Positions 8,342 through 17,338 of a DNA stretch of 64,000 nt are shown piece by piece. Below the pieces are notes generated by a model that saw only the letters and a list, made by a program, of their open reading frames with translations, made no database searches and was not told where the DNA came from. The DNA lies in contig NVWK01000011.1 of assembly GCA_002733605.1 (NCBI GenBank), positions 248,001 to 312,000 on the forward strand, read 5' to 3'. This stretch comes from Robiginitomaculum sp. (GTDB lineage: Bacteria > Pseudomonadota > Alphaproteobacteria > Caulobacterales > Maricaulaceae). Made by a program: the position numbers and the translations under genes. Position 1 is the stretch's first letter. The number at the start of each line of letters is the position of its first letter.

Positions 8342-10048
8342 ATGGCGAAGTTTGACGCAATCGTTATTGGTTCAGGCATGAGTGGCGGCTGGGTCGCCAA
8401 GGAGTTGGCGGAGCGGGGCCTTAAGGTTCTCATTCTGGATCGCGGTAAAAAAATTATTCCTACCGAGGATTTTACCGACATGAAACATCCGTGGGAATTG
8501 TCTAATTTTGACCGTATCCCGATGGATGAGGCTAAGGAAAAATATGCGATGGTATCGAAAGGTGCCGGATATGCGCTTCATGACAGTAATAAGCATTTTT
8601 GGGCGCGTGAGGATTTAAGTCCTTATGAAACAGAAGGCGAGACCAAATTTAATTGGTTGCGTGGGTATAGTTCGGGTGGAAAATCACTCCTGTGGTCACG
8701 ACAATCCTATCGGTTGGGGCCGCAAGACTTCACGGCGAATTTGGAAGATGGTCACGGGGTTGATTGGCCTATACGCTATGACGATCTCAAACCATGGTAT
8801 GAGCATGTGGAAACATTTGCAGGGATTGCGGGGAATGCAGACGGGCTACCGCAATTGCCAGACAGTGTTTTTCAACCGCCATTTCCGATGAATTGTGTAG
8901 AAAAATCTGTGAAAGCCAAGATCGAGGCAGCGTTTCCGACACGCAATGTTATTCATGCGCGCTGTGCGCATTTGACGGAGCCAACGCAAGAGCAATACGA
9001 TCTTGGCAGAGGGAAATGCCAATCGCGTTCGCATTGTAATCGCGGGTGTAGTTTCGGGGCGTATTTCTCCTCTGTGACGGCGACATTGCCGGCGGCGGAA
9101 CGCACAGGCAATGTGACACATATTGCGTACGCAGTTGTCGACTCTCTTGTTTATGATGGGGACACGGGACTGGTCAGCGGGGTTCGGGTGATTGACGCGA
9201 ATACGAAAGCGCGCACGACATATACGGCGCGCATGTTTTTTGTAAGCGCGGGTACAATCGCGACAGGCGCGATCTTGCTCAATTCAACTTCGGAACATTT
9301 CCCGACCGGTATCGCCAATGGCTCCGGTCAGTTGGGTCGCAATATTATCGACCATGTAAGCGGGGGGGGCGCGAGCGGAATTGTGCCCGGGTTCGAGGAC
9401 GAGTACCGCGCGGGGCGGCGACCTGCCGGTATTTATATTCCCCGTTTCTCTAATATAACAGAGGACGAGCCGAAATTTTTACGCGGATTTGGCTATCAGG
9501 GCGGCGCGGGTCGATCCGGATGGACGGGCAACCGCGCGGGCGTTGGTGAAGATTTCAAACGGGCAAATCGTACGCCGGGGCCATGGCGTATAGGTATAGG
9601 CGCGTTTGGCGAGGTGTTGCCGCGTGAAGAAAATAGAATGTATCTGCACGCGACCAAGAAAGATGCTTACGGCATTCCTGTGCCTGTTTTCGATACGCGC
9701 ATGAGCGACAATGAACTGCATATGATGCAGCGTGCGGGCGAAGCCGCAGGCGAAATGCTGAGAGCGGCGGGATGTACCGATATTCGTGTGAGGATACCGG
9801 AGACGATTGATGATATTACCCCGATGGGGGACAGGATACACGAGATGGGTACAGCTCGTATGGGACGTGATCCGTCCAGCTCCGTTCTCAACAAATGGAA
9901 CCAGACCCATGAGGTTGATAATTTATTTGTGACAGACGGGGCGTGCATGGCGTCTTCGGGGTGTCAAAATCCATCACTGACATATATGGCCATTGCCGCA
10001 CGGGCCGCGCACCACGCGGCGGACTTACTTGAAAAGGGATTGCTATGA
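8342..10048 (+). CDS. GMC family FAD-dependent sugar dehydrogenase, catalytic subunit
   Basis: This 568-residue protein starts at the ATG at 8342 (GGAGGGTGAG upstream). It has an N-terminal FAD dinucleotide fold (VIGSGMSGGW), GMC_oxred_N and GMC_oxred_C, with the catalytic pair His500 (HEMGTARMG) and Asn543 (QNPSLT). Cys226, Cys232 and Cys236 form C-x5-C-x3-C, the spacing seen in [3Fe-4S]-carrying FAD glucose dehydrogenases, so it is probably a dehydrogenase passing electrons to a cytochrome rather than an oxidase. It has no leader, as expected if the upstream subunit 3 carries it out. Its four-base overlap with the next gene indicates coupled translation. The likely activity is oxidation of a glycoside hydroxyl (C3 in close relatives); the substrate is not known. 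Confidence 0.88.
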   Translation: MAKFDAIVIGSGMSGGWVAKELAERGLKVLILDRGKKIIPTEDFTDMKHPWELSNFDRIPMDEAKEKYAMVSKGAGYALHDSNKHFWAREDLSPYETEGETKFNWLRGYSSGGKSLLWSRQSYRLGPQDFTANLEDGHGVDWPIRYDDLKPWYEHVETFAGIAGNADGLPQLPDSVFQPPFPMNCVEKSVKAKIEAAFPTRNVIHARCAHLTEPTQEQYDLGRGKCQSRSHCNRGCSFGAYFSSVTATLPAAERTGNVTHIAYAVVDSLVYDGDTGLVSGVRVIDANTKARTTYTARMFFVSAGTIATGAILLNSTSEHFPTGIANGSGQLGRNIIDHVSGGGASGIVPGFEDEYRAGRRPAGIYIPRFSNITEDEPKFLRGFGYQGGAGRSGWTGNRAGVGEDFKRANRTPGPWRIGIGAFGEVLPREENRMYLHATKKDAYGIPVPVFDTRMSDNELHMMQRAGEAAGEMLRAAGCTDIRVRIPETIDDITPMGDRIHEMGTARMGRDPSSSVLNKWNQTHEVDNLFVTDGACMASSGCQNPSLTYMAIAARAAHHAADLLEKGLL

Positions 10049-10977
10049 CGTCAAATAATTCTTCTTCACTGTCCCGCCGTACGTTGTTGCTTGCATCAGT
10101 CGCCACGTCTTTGTCTGCGTGTGCGACAGTGTCGCAGGGAAAAGCGACTGGCTCTGAGTTGGAACATAAAGGCGCGCTTCGGGGGGATGAGCTTCAGGAT
10201 TTACTGTCGATATATGCTTTGAATGTCGAGACATGGTGGCGTGATCGGCCGCTGGCCAAGCGGTTTGACGCGGCCGCCAAGGCTGGTTTCACGCAGGTCG
10301 AGATGTGGGGTTTGAACAGCACTGACCGTGCGCCTGCGCAGCTGCGCCAAGCTGCGAATGATGCGGGTGTGGAGATACTTCACTGTACCGTCGATGTTCC
10401 GGATTTTGCCAATACGAGCGCGCAAAAAGTTTATGACGCGGCGCGTAAAAGCCTAGATCAAATTCAAATCTTGGGTGCACGATACGCGACGATTGTTGCG
10501 CATGCCAATGTTGAAGGCATGAGTAAGCCTGATATGCTGGCCGCCTATCGCGATCGATTGCGGGAGATTACGCCTCTGTTCGAGGCGGCGGGTGTGATGG
10601 GTCTTGTGGAGCCGTTCAATCCTTATAATCATCCGGGTCATTTTATGTACGGTGCGGGTGACGCCGTTGAAATTTGTCGCAGTATTGATAGCCCGAATAT
10701 CAAACTTAATTGGGATTTGTTCCATATGCAACGCGCCGAAGGCAATGTTGTTTATGAGTTGGAGCAGGGGATTGACCAATGTGGATATTTGCAAATTGCA
10801 GACAGTCCGCATCGCCGTGAACCGGGCACAGGGGAAATGAATTATGCTTTCATTCTCTCAGAGGCTTTGTCGCTCGGGTATTCTGGCCCTATCGGCCTTG
10901 AGTGTTTTCCAAACGAAGGCCGCGAAACTGCCGCCGTTCGTCGGGTCATAGAGCTTGCGAAATCGATAGAGAGTTAG
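10045..10977 (+). CDS. Exported hydroxypyruvate isomerase-like TIM-barrel enzyme
   Basis: This is a 310-residue AP-endonuclease-2/xylose isomerase-like TIM barrel. The leader has twin Arg and a lipobox-like Cys (SRRTLLLASV, LSACATV). Metal and catalytic residues are visible in LVEPFN, NWDLFHMQRAEG, QIADSPHRREPGTGE and GLECFP, the pattern of hydroxypyruvate isomerase (Hyi). True Hyi is cytoplasmic, so an exported copy behind a sugar dehydrogenase suggests action on the oxidised sugar, for example a keto-sugar isomerase or lyase step. It overlaps the GMC stop by ATGA. It converges with the response regulator at 10993. Confidence 0.85.
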   Translation: MTSNNSSSLSRRTLLLASVATSLSACATVSQGKATGSELEHKGALRGDELQDLLSIYALNVETWWRDRPLAKRFDAAAKAGFTQVEMWGLNSTDRAPAQLRQAANDAGVEILHCTVDVPDFANTSAQKVYDAARKSLDQIQILGARYATIVAHANVEGMSKPDMLAAYRDRLREITPLFEAAGVMGLVEPFNPYNHPGHFMYGAGDAVEICRSIDSPNIKLNWDLFHMQRAEGNVVYELEQGIDQCGYLQIADSPHRREPGTGEMNYAFILSEALSLGYSGPIGLECFPNEGRETAAVRRVIELAKSIES

Positions 10978-10992
10978 CAAATAGCTGTGTTC

Positions 10993-11595
10993 TTAGAGCC
11001 AGCCTTTTTCACGGGCCGCTCGGAAGGCTTCGATGCGGTTCGAAACGCCGAGCTTTTGGGTCGAAGAGGCGAGATAGTTACGAACGGTTCCAGAGCTTAA
11101 ATTTAGAATGACGCCGATCTGCTTGTTGGTTTTTCCGGATTCGACAAGCCGTAAAATTTCGCGCTCCCGATCATTTAAAGGATCGGGTATGGCCCATGCG
11201 GCCTGCGACAATTCGGGGGCAATTACCACGCCGCCTTGTGCAACTGTGCGCACTGCATTGGACAATTCATCACTTGATGTATCTTTGAGAATATATCCGG
11301 TGACGCCAGCGTCTCTGGCCCGTTGCAAATAGCCCGAGCGTGCAAATGTTGTTACGATTAATACGCGCGTATTGCTGTTGTTTCTTTTTAGGGATTGTGC
11401 CACTTGGATTCCGGAAAATTCAGGCATTTCAATATCGGTCACGAGCACGTCCGGTGTGTGGAGCTTTACCAAATTGAGGGCTTCACGCCCGTCTTTTGCT
11501 TCGGCAACCACTTCAATATCGTCCTCAAGTGATAATAATGAGGCGAGGGCGCCGCGCAGTAATAATTGATCTTCGGCGATAATAATTCGGATCAT
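10993..11595 (-). CDS. DesR/NarL-type response regulator
   Basis: This 200-residue regulator has a receiver (about 1-120, phospho-acceptor Asp54 in VLVTDIEMPEF) and a short LuxR helix-turn-helix domain (LNDREREILRLVESG; NLSSGTVRNYLASSTQKL). It is the last gene of a five-gene minus-strand operon, ten bases after its kinase. The size and domain style match DesR/LiaR-like regulators that control linked ABC exporters. Its likely target is the TGACA/TGTCA motif cluster before the operon (16320-16401). Confidence 0.9.
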   Translation of the reverse strand: MIRIIIAEDQLLLRGALASLLSLEDDIEVVAEAKDGREALNLVKLHTPDVLVTDIEMPEFSGIQVAQSLKRNNSNTRVLIVTTFARSGYLQRARDAGVTGYILKDTSSDELSNAVRTVAQGGVVIAPELSQAAWAIPDPLNDREREILRLVESGKTNKQIGVILNLSSGTVRNYLASSTQKLGVSNRIEAFRAAREKGWL

Positions 11596-11605
11596 GACAT
11601 TTCCC

Positions 11606-12697
11606 TCATGACATTTTTTTGGTCATCGTTAGCTTGATATGTGCGCCTTTGTTCATATCAATATTTACACGACCCCCCAGACTTTCTATGCGCCGCCTTA
11701 GACCCGTGAGGCCTGCGCCCAATGTGTAGGCGCCGCCGACGCCATTGTCCTGAATAGAAATGTCAAAACTGTCGTCATTTTGTGTGAAGGCAAGCTCTGC
11801 AGTTTGTGCGCGTGAGTGTCGTACAATATTTGTGACGGTTTCGCGGATTGCCAAACCAATGATTTTGTCTTGCTGGGGATTAACCATCGGCACATCGCCG
11901 ATGATTTTAAACGCTATGCTCGCCGAGCGTAGGACTTGTTTGGCTCGTTTTATTTCTATCGCTATTGTCGTCGCGTTCATGCCCGACACGGCTTGGCGAA
12001 CATCTGCGAGGGCGGCGCGGGCTTCATTGCGTATTTCGCGTATTTCAAGGCGAGCGCGTTCAATGTCTTTATCAAGAAATTTGTCTGCCACTTCTGCCTT
12101 CAGGGCGACCATGGTCAGGGTCTGGCCAAGTAAATCATGTAAATCGGCCGCGATCCGTTCGCGCTCGTCAAGGGTGGCGAGTTGTAAATCCAAAACGTTG
12201 GTGCGTTCCAAATATTCTGCGTGTTCTAGTTGCTCGGCACTGCCCATGCAGCCGATGCCGGTGATCATGCCCATGAAGGTAATGATGCCGATTTCGTACC
12301 CGTTTGTGTTTAAGAACAGGGAGAATATTATATAGCTGAGGCCCAAGAATATGAGCAAAATACCAGCGTGCTTGACTGGTCTTTGAAAACCGGCTTGTGC
12401 GCAGGCGTAAATGTGGAAAACACCATACATGCCGTTAAAGGGGGCAACAATAAACCCGATGGCTTGTATGATAAATATGGCGCCTATATATTTTTTGCTG
12501 GTTTTGCTAAATGCGTAATAATAAATGGGCAAAAAAACCGAGATGGAAATGATAGCTGCTATGATATCTTGAATCTCTGGGGTTTGAAAAATCCAGGTTG
12601 TAAAATAGAAAAGCAGATACAAGAGATAAAACGCAGGATGGGCGGCGATCGGACGCCTCCGCTTTGCGGGTTTCTGGTTTTTAACTTCAGCTGTCAT
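11606..12697 (-). CDS. DesK-type sensor histidine kinase
   Basis: This 363-residue kinase has about five to six hydrophobic helices (about 22-152), then HisKA_3 with phospho-acceptor His187 (ADLHDLLGQTL), and a HATPase domain (REtVTNIVRHSRA; QDNGVGG; GAGLTGLRRRIESLGG). There is no extracellular domain, so it probably senses the membrane or an adjacent protein. It overlaps the amidohydrolase stop by ATGA and lies ten bases before its regulator, so sensor, enzyme and exporter are co-translated. Confidence 0.9.
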   Translation of the reverse strand: MTAEVKNQKPAKRRRPIAAHPAFYLLYLLFYFTTWIFQTPEIQDIIAAIISISVFLPIYYYAFSKTSKKYIGAIFIIQAIGFIVAPFNGMYGVFHIYACAQAGFQRPVKHAGILLIFLGLSYIIFSLFLNTNGYEIGIITFMGMITGIGCMGSAEQLEHAEYLERTNVLDLQLATLDERERIAADLHDLLGQTLTMVALKAEVADKFLDKDIERARLEIREIRNEARAALADVRQAVSGMNATTIAIEIKRAKQVLRSASIAFKIIGDVPMVNPQQDKIIGLAIRETVTNIVRHSRAQTAELAFTQNDDSFDISIQDNGVGGAYTLGAGLTGLRRRIESLGGRVNIDMNKGAHIKLTMTKKMS

Positions 12698-14529
12698 TTT
12701 GCGAACGTAACATTGTCAATGTCATAGTCAAATATACCTGTTTTCGTGCCGGTTGTGATCGCAAAGGCCAAGAAGGATTTTGGCTCAAATCCTGAAAATG
12801 TGTCAATGTCGAGCGTGATGGTTTTCCAGTCCTCATCCACTGTAAAACCTTGTGTAGGCGGGGCGCCATTGCTGTATGTGGAAAAGAACATGGCTTTGTA
12901 AGCCCCGGGCGTGCCACGGATTTGAAAGTTAACGGTTTTATATATTTCTATAGAATGCGCAGTTCCATCAGGCATGCTGAATGAAGCGCCCGCCCACGGG
13001 AAGAAAAAATCGGCTTGCACATCTGCGTGTACATGCAAGGCCCCGCCAGTATTATCTGCGCCGGGCGCGGTGAACGAAAGGGTTGATTTCGAGTTGCCGT
13101 TTGCGACTTGGTCATCGGTGGCACTCCAGATAAAACCTTGCTGCTTCAGAGCGCTTGGCGGGGTTATACCTGTATTGAAACTCCCAAGGATTGCACCTTC
13201 CAGAAGAGATGTTTTTGAAACACTTGTTTCTTTTTGAGCCTGCCTTTTGATCACATACCCATTTTTGATAACCATATCTATGTCAAATGTGTTGGCGATA
13301 TGTTCGGCGGGGTTGGTTGAAAGAATGACTAAATCTGCCCGCGCGCCTATTTTGATCGTCCCGCGATCTGTAATGCCAAAGGCTTTTACGGAGGCGCTTG
13401 TGGCCGCACGTAATGCTTCCATTTGTGTCAGGCCTGCGCGCACGAGAAGGGCCATTTCCTGATGCAGGCTGGCCCCATGTGTTGTGCCCGGATTGGGCGC
13501 GTCAGAGCCGGCTAAAATGATCACGCCCGCCTTGTGCAATTTACGTGTGTTCTCTAGCCCCAGATTAAAATCAAATCCCGGAAAACCGGCTCCAAAATCA
13601 CTTGCTAACCCCTGTTTTTGCTCCGGGGTTAAATAGGGGGCGGCAAGGGTGTTTTCTACAATAGCGGCGCCGAACTTTTGGCCGTCGACTGCGGCTAAAA
13701 CCGCCAATGTCGGTATGATGAAAACTTTGTCTTTCGCCGCCTGTGTTGCAAATTTTTCAGTGACGGGTTCGTCGGCAAATACATGGACAAGCCCGTCGAT
13801 ATTTGCGTCCAGCATGTCTTGCGCGGCGGAAAGTGAAGAGATATGGGCTAGGGCCATAACATTGTGATCGTGAGCGGCTTTTATAAGTGCGCTCGCTGTG
13901 TCCAAATCAAGGCTTTTAAAGTAGGGGTTGTTGGGCATGTACACAATTTTGATATAGTCAGACCCTTCGGCGACCCGTTTTGCAACCCACGCTTGGGCGT
14001 CTTGTGGTTTTGTCAGGGTTTCAATCGCAACAGGAAACTGGCTGCCATGACCACCTTGCACTGTTGCCAACATGCCTGCACTCCATAAATCGGCGTCTTG
14101 TGTTTCCGAGACACCAAGGCGCTTTTCTTTTTGGGTTTTTAAAATTTGCACATCGGTAAACATGTCAAAGTTGGTTGTGACGCCAAAACGAAGACTGTCT
14201 TTAAGGGCGGCGGCATATGTATGGGTGTGGGCATCAATAAGTCCCGGTAATACGGTTTTGTCTGCGCCGTTATATGTCTTCATGTTTTTTGGGATTGTGA
14301 CATCTTCTCCCATGTCGGTAATGACGCCATCTTTGATAATCAAAGCGTAATTTTCATGCATTTTGACCCCGTCAAAAATGCGGGTGTTCTCAATTGCAAA
14401 AGAATTGCCGGTCAGACTTGCATCCGAAATTTGAACGGGCTTACTCTCCGACGTTGGCAGTGCAAATAACATAATGCCCAGCAAACCGATCACAATTATA
14501 CTGGTGATAAAAAAGACTGTCTTTAACAT
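12694..14529 (-). CDS. Membrane-anchored amidohydrolase with C-terminal CIA30-like domain
   Basis: This is a 611-residue protein. An N-terminal hydrophobic anchor or signal (about 1-25) is followed by a metal-dependent amidohydrolase barrel (about 45-430) with HxH in LIDAHTHTYA, further His in VMALAHISS and LVHVFAD, and the metal Asp in GSDAPNPGTTHG. This fits the imidazolonepropionase/Xaa-Pro peptidase-like branch. The last 160 residues form a beta-rich domain (ALHVHADVQ ... FDYDIDNVTFAK) resembling CIA30 or a galactose-binding fold. The enzyme would act in the periplasm or at the outer face of the membrane. Its place between an ABC permease and a DesK-type kinase suggests degradation of the compound that is exported and sensed. 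The substrate is unknown. Confidence 0.85.
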   Translation of the reverse strand: MLKTVFFITSIIVIGLLGIMLFALPTSESKPVQISDASLTGNSFAIENTRIFDGVKMHENYALIIKDGVITDMGEDVTIPKNMKTYNGADKTVLPGLIDAHTHTYAAALKDSLRFGVTTNFDMFTDVQILKTQKEKRLGVSETQDADLWSAGMLATVQGGHGSQFPVAIETLTKPQDAQAWVAKRVAEGSDYIKIVYMPNNPYFKSLDLDTASALIKAAHDHNVMALAHISSLSAAQDMLDANIDGLVHVFADEPVTEKFATQAAKDKVFIIPTLAVLAAVDGQKFGAAIVENTLAAPYLTPEQKQGLASDFGAGFPGFDFNLGLENTRKLHKAGVIILAGSDAPNPGTTHGASLHQEMALLVRAGLTQMEALRAATSASVKAFGITDRGTIKIGARADLVILSTNPAEHIANTFDIDMVIKNGYVIKRQAQKETSVSKTSLLEGAILGSFNTGITPPSALKQQGFIWSATDDQVANGNSKSTLSFTAPGADNTGGALHVHADVQADFFFPWAGASFSMPDGTAHSIEIYKTVNFQIRGTPGAYKAMFFSTYSNGAPPTQGFTVDEDWKTITLDIDTFSGFEPKSFLAFAITTGTKTGIFDYDIDNVTFAK

Positions 14530-14574
14530 GTTTGAATTCCTTATTTAATTAAGTATGGCCCTAATTTCGTTGTC

Positions 14575-15336
14575 TTAGTTCCGTTGTTTGGCCCAGGCCC
14601 AATAGGCCAGCACCGCCAAGAAAGCCGTCATGATGGCCACAATGGTAAGATTGTGCAGGGGCATGCGTGGCGCGCCCGCATTGGCGTTAGCCCCGACGAT
14701 TGACAAGGCGATCTCTGCGAGTTGGTAAGATGGCAGACTTACAGATATTTTTTGCATGAGGGGTGGAAATAAAAATGTTGGTATCCATAATCCACCCAGA
14801 GCGGACATGCCTAAAAATGCAATGTTTGAAACGGCAATGGCTGCGTTGGAGCCTAGGGAAAATCCTAATGTGAGGCCGATCAACACGAAGGGTATGACGG
14901 ATAAAAGATGTATCCCCAACAACATCACCCATTGCCCGCGCGGCAGTGCAATGTGGGCGCCGAAACCAGCAGCCAGATAAATCGGTATAAGGGCAAGGCT
15001 GGCAAAGATCAGCGTGACCGTGATTTTGGCCGCGATATAAGACAGAGATGGTGAGGGGGATGCGCGCTTTAATTTTAGCCATCCGCGGTCGCGCTCATTA
15101 GCGACGCCGACACCAAAGCCGAAGATAGACGGGCCCATAACGGCAAATACCCCATATGTGGCTAAAAGATAGCGGGCGTTTTCTGTACCAGCACCGGGCA
15201 TTGCGAACGCGAAAAAAAGATAAAACGCGACAGGTAACACCAATGTTGGCACGATGTATTCAGGCGCGCGCAGGGCCTTTAAAATTTCTGCACCGGATTC
15301 GTGGAAATAAATATTTAAAAATAAGGGTTTCATCAT
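14575..15336 (-). CDS. ABC-2 type transporter permease
   Basis: This 253-residue permease has six hydrophobic helices (about 27-47, 60-80, 105-128, 135-160, 165-190 and 228-248), typical of ABC2_membrane exporters. Its start overlaps the stop of the ATPase gene (ATGA). It is followed after 45 bases by the amidohydrolase. With the ATPase it forms an efflux pump like those linked to DesKR/LnrJK-type two-component systems, which often give resistance to membrane-active compounds. That function is inferred from context. Confidence 0.88.
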   Translation of the reverse strand: MMKPLFLNIYFHESGAEILKALRAPEYIVPTLVLPVAFYLFFAFAMPGAGTENARYLLATYGVFAVMGPSIFGFGVGVANERDRGWLKLKRASPSPSLSYIAAKITVTLIFASLALIPIYLAAGFGAHIALPRGQWVMLLGIHLLSVIPFVLIGLTLGFSLGSNAAIAVSNIAFLGMSALGGLWIPTFLFPPLMQKISVSLPSYQLAEIALSIVGANANAGAPRMPLHNLTIVAIMTAFLAVLAYWAWAKQRN

Positions 15337-16256
15337 GATTTCTTTTTTTGGCTATGGGTGAGCTGGTCAAAGGCTTCTTCCAGACTAGGTTTCTTTACGA
15401 TCAGTTCGGAAAGATTGGCATCTTCTGACAGTAGTGCGCGTAATGTAGAGGGAGAATCCTGTGTGTTGATTTCTGTAAACCGGCCATTGTGGCGTACGGA
15501 AACAACCTTTGGCATTTTACCAATGTCTTTTGGGGGAATATCTGTCACGCATTTAATCATGGCACCGCCCGCCAAGGCTTGAATTTCGGCTGTTGGGGCA
15601 TTTGCAATGACATTGCCTGCATCTAGAACGACGATTCTATCGCTCAGGGCATCTGCTTCTTCCAGATAATGGGTGGTCAGTACGATTGTCCGTCCCTCAT
15701 TTGCTAGTCTGCGGATCACCTCCCAGACCATGCGGCGGGCCTCTGTATCCAGTCCGGTCGTGGGTTCATCCAAAAATATAAGATCAGGGTTGCCGATAAT
15801 CGCCAATGCAAATTGGACGCGACGTTTTTGCCCGCCTGACAGGGCTTTATACTTCTTGGTTGCAAAACCCTCGAGATTACAAATGTCGAGAACGTTCGCG
15901 AGCGGTAATGGGCTGGGATAATAGCTTGCAAACAACGCTATGTGTTCACGGGGTGTCAATAAGTCCGGCAAGTCTGCGTCTTGTAGCATGACCCCCACAC
16001 GCCGCCGGGACTCCATGCTTCCCGGTTTCTTGCCAAATATGGATAAATTTCCACGACTTGGTTTCGTAAGGCCAAGGCAACAGTGAATAAAGGTGGTTTT
16101 CCCCGCGCCATTTGTACCTAAAATAGCCGTCACGCTATTTTTTTGAATATCAAGATTTACATCCCTTAGGGCGGTATGAACCCCAAATGTCTTGGATACG
16201 CCCTTTGCGCGTATAACAAAGTCGTTTGCCACCAGTTCTGTTTTGTTTGCTTTCAC
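15333..16256 (-). CDS. ABC transporter ATP-binding protein
   Basis: This is a 307-residue ATPase with Walker A (LGTNGAGKTT, Lys53), signature LSGGQKRRVQ, Walker B LIFLDEPTTGLD and the switch His in VLTTHYLEEADAL. A C-terminal extension of about 80 residues is usual for drug-exporter ATPases. It is the first gene of the five-gene minus-strand operon, downstream of the TGACA/TGTCA motif cluster. Confidence 0.92.
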   Translation of the reverse strand: MKANKTELVANDFVIRAKGVSKTFGVHTALRDVNLDIQKNSVTAILGTNGAGKTTFIHCCLGLTKPSRGNLSIFGKKPGSMESRRRVGVMLQDADLPDLLTPREHIALFASYYPSPLPLANVLDICNLEGFATKKYKALSGGQKRRVQFALAIIGNPDLIFLDEPTTGLDTEARRMVWEVIRRLANEGRTIVLTTHYLEEADALSDRIVVLDAGNVIANAPTAEIQALAGGAMIKCVTDIPPKDIGKMPKVVSVRHNGRFTEINTQDSPSTLRALLSEDANLSELIVKKPSLEEAFDQLTHSQKKKS

Positions 16257-16319
16257 AATGTTCTCTCAACTCTTATTTTGCTTTAAGGGGTGCGTACGGC
16301 ATTGTGGTCTGAGTGGGAA

Positions 16320-16401
16320 TTGACAGACGGCAGCATAATCACATGACATTTGTCATGAGGGCCAGCCACTTGTCAGGAGGGGTAGTCAGTTGTCATGTCA
16401 C
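16320..16401. promoter_or_regulatory. Cluster of TGACA/TGTCA motifs, candidate response-regulator sites
   Basis: The 260-base divergent gap between the ABC operon (start 16256) and the TetR gene (start 16517) contains a perfect 7-2-7 inverted repeat (CATGACA TT TGTCATG, 16342-16357). Further copies are TGACAG at about 16320, TTGTCAGG near 16370 and TTGTCATGTCA at 16390-16400. Clustered sites of this kind suit cooperative binding by the DesR-type regulator of the operon, or by the TetR protein. Confidence 0.5.
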
Positions 16402-16516
16402 GGGCCGGTTCTGGTCGTAGGATTATGTGCAAGAAAATTTGTTGCCGTTTGATCCTGATCCCGAGGTTGACGGAGGCATATCCGACCCTTACCTTGCAAC
16501 CAGAGGGAATGAAATT

Positions 16517-17185
16517 ATGCCGGAAACAATGCAAAAACAGCCACGTCGCAGGAAGGCGGAGCAGCGCGCAGAAAGTATCGAACACATTCTTGATGCGGCT
16601 GAATATTTGTTTTCACGCAACGGGTTTTACGGGGTGACGCTCCGTGATGTGGCCAAACGCGTTGGTATTCATACAACCCTCGTGCATTATTATTTTCAGG
16701 ACAAGCAAAATTTATTCCAACGGGTTTTTGCGCGCCGTGCCAGTGTAACAAGCGGTGGGCGTATGGCTGCGCTGGCTAAATATGAAGAAGAGGCAGGCGA
16801 CAATCCTACCGTCGAGGGGGCACTGCGTGCGTTTTTGGACACCGATCTTGATTTATATTACGAGGGCGGCGAGCATTGGATGAACTACGCTTCCTTTTGC
16901 GCGCGGGTCAGTAATACGCCCGAGGGGGCAAAATTGATGGATGAACATTTTGACCCTGTCGTGCTTAAACTTATCGGTATTTTGAAGCGGGCCTTGCCGG
17001 ACCATGCGGAGGTGGACATTTTTTGGGGCTATCATTTTGTGACGGGTGCGTTGATGAATACTTTGGCGCGTACGGGACGTATTGACCGGCTTTCGGGCGG
17101 TGTATGTCGTTCTGATGATTTTCCAGCTGTGAAAAAACGCATGGCAAAATTCATGGCTGCAGGATTTTTGTCCTTTCAGGACTAG
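16517..17185 (+). CDS. TetR family transcriptional regulator
   Basis: From the ATG at 16517 (AGAGGG about 11 bases upstream) this is 222 residues; a GTG at 16427 in frame is a possible but unsupported earlier start. The N-terminal helix-turn-helix (about 15-62; HILDAAEYLFSRNGFYGV and THTTLVHYYFQDKQ-type recognition, seen as IHTTLVHYYFQDK) is normal. The ligand domain shows the TetR_C pattern of AcrR-like proteins. The gene is divergent from the ABC-amidohydrolase operon and 153 bases upstream of the DUF1080 gene on its own strand, so it could control either. Confidence 0.88.
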   Translation: MPETMQKQPRRRKAEQRAESIEHILDAAEYLFSRNGFYGVTLRDVAKRVGIHTTLVHYYFQDKQNLFQRVFARRASVTSGGRMAALAKYEEEAGDNPTVEGALRAFLDTDLDLYYEGGEHWMNYASFCARVSNTPEGAKLMDEHFDPVVLKLIGILKRALPDHAEVDIFWGYHFVTGALMNTLARTGRIDRLSGGVCRSDDFPAVKKRMAKFMAAGFLSFQD

Positions 17186-17338
17186 TCTCCTTCATGGAGG
17201 CGGGGGATATTAAGACCATGCCGATACTTACTCTTTATCTCTGAATCTTTGGCGTCAAACACTCTTGCGCCTTGGCTATTAGTGCGATTAATATTATCAC
17301 TCAAGATAATCACAGGGCCAAGGTGAAGGGGAAGACAC

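Noticed and set aside
11760-12335. 191-codon plus-strand open frame over the DesK-type kinase
   Set aside because: Ser/Arg/Met-rich antisense shadow of a well-conserved kinase gene.
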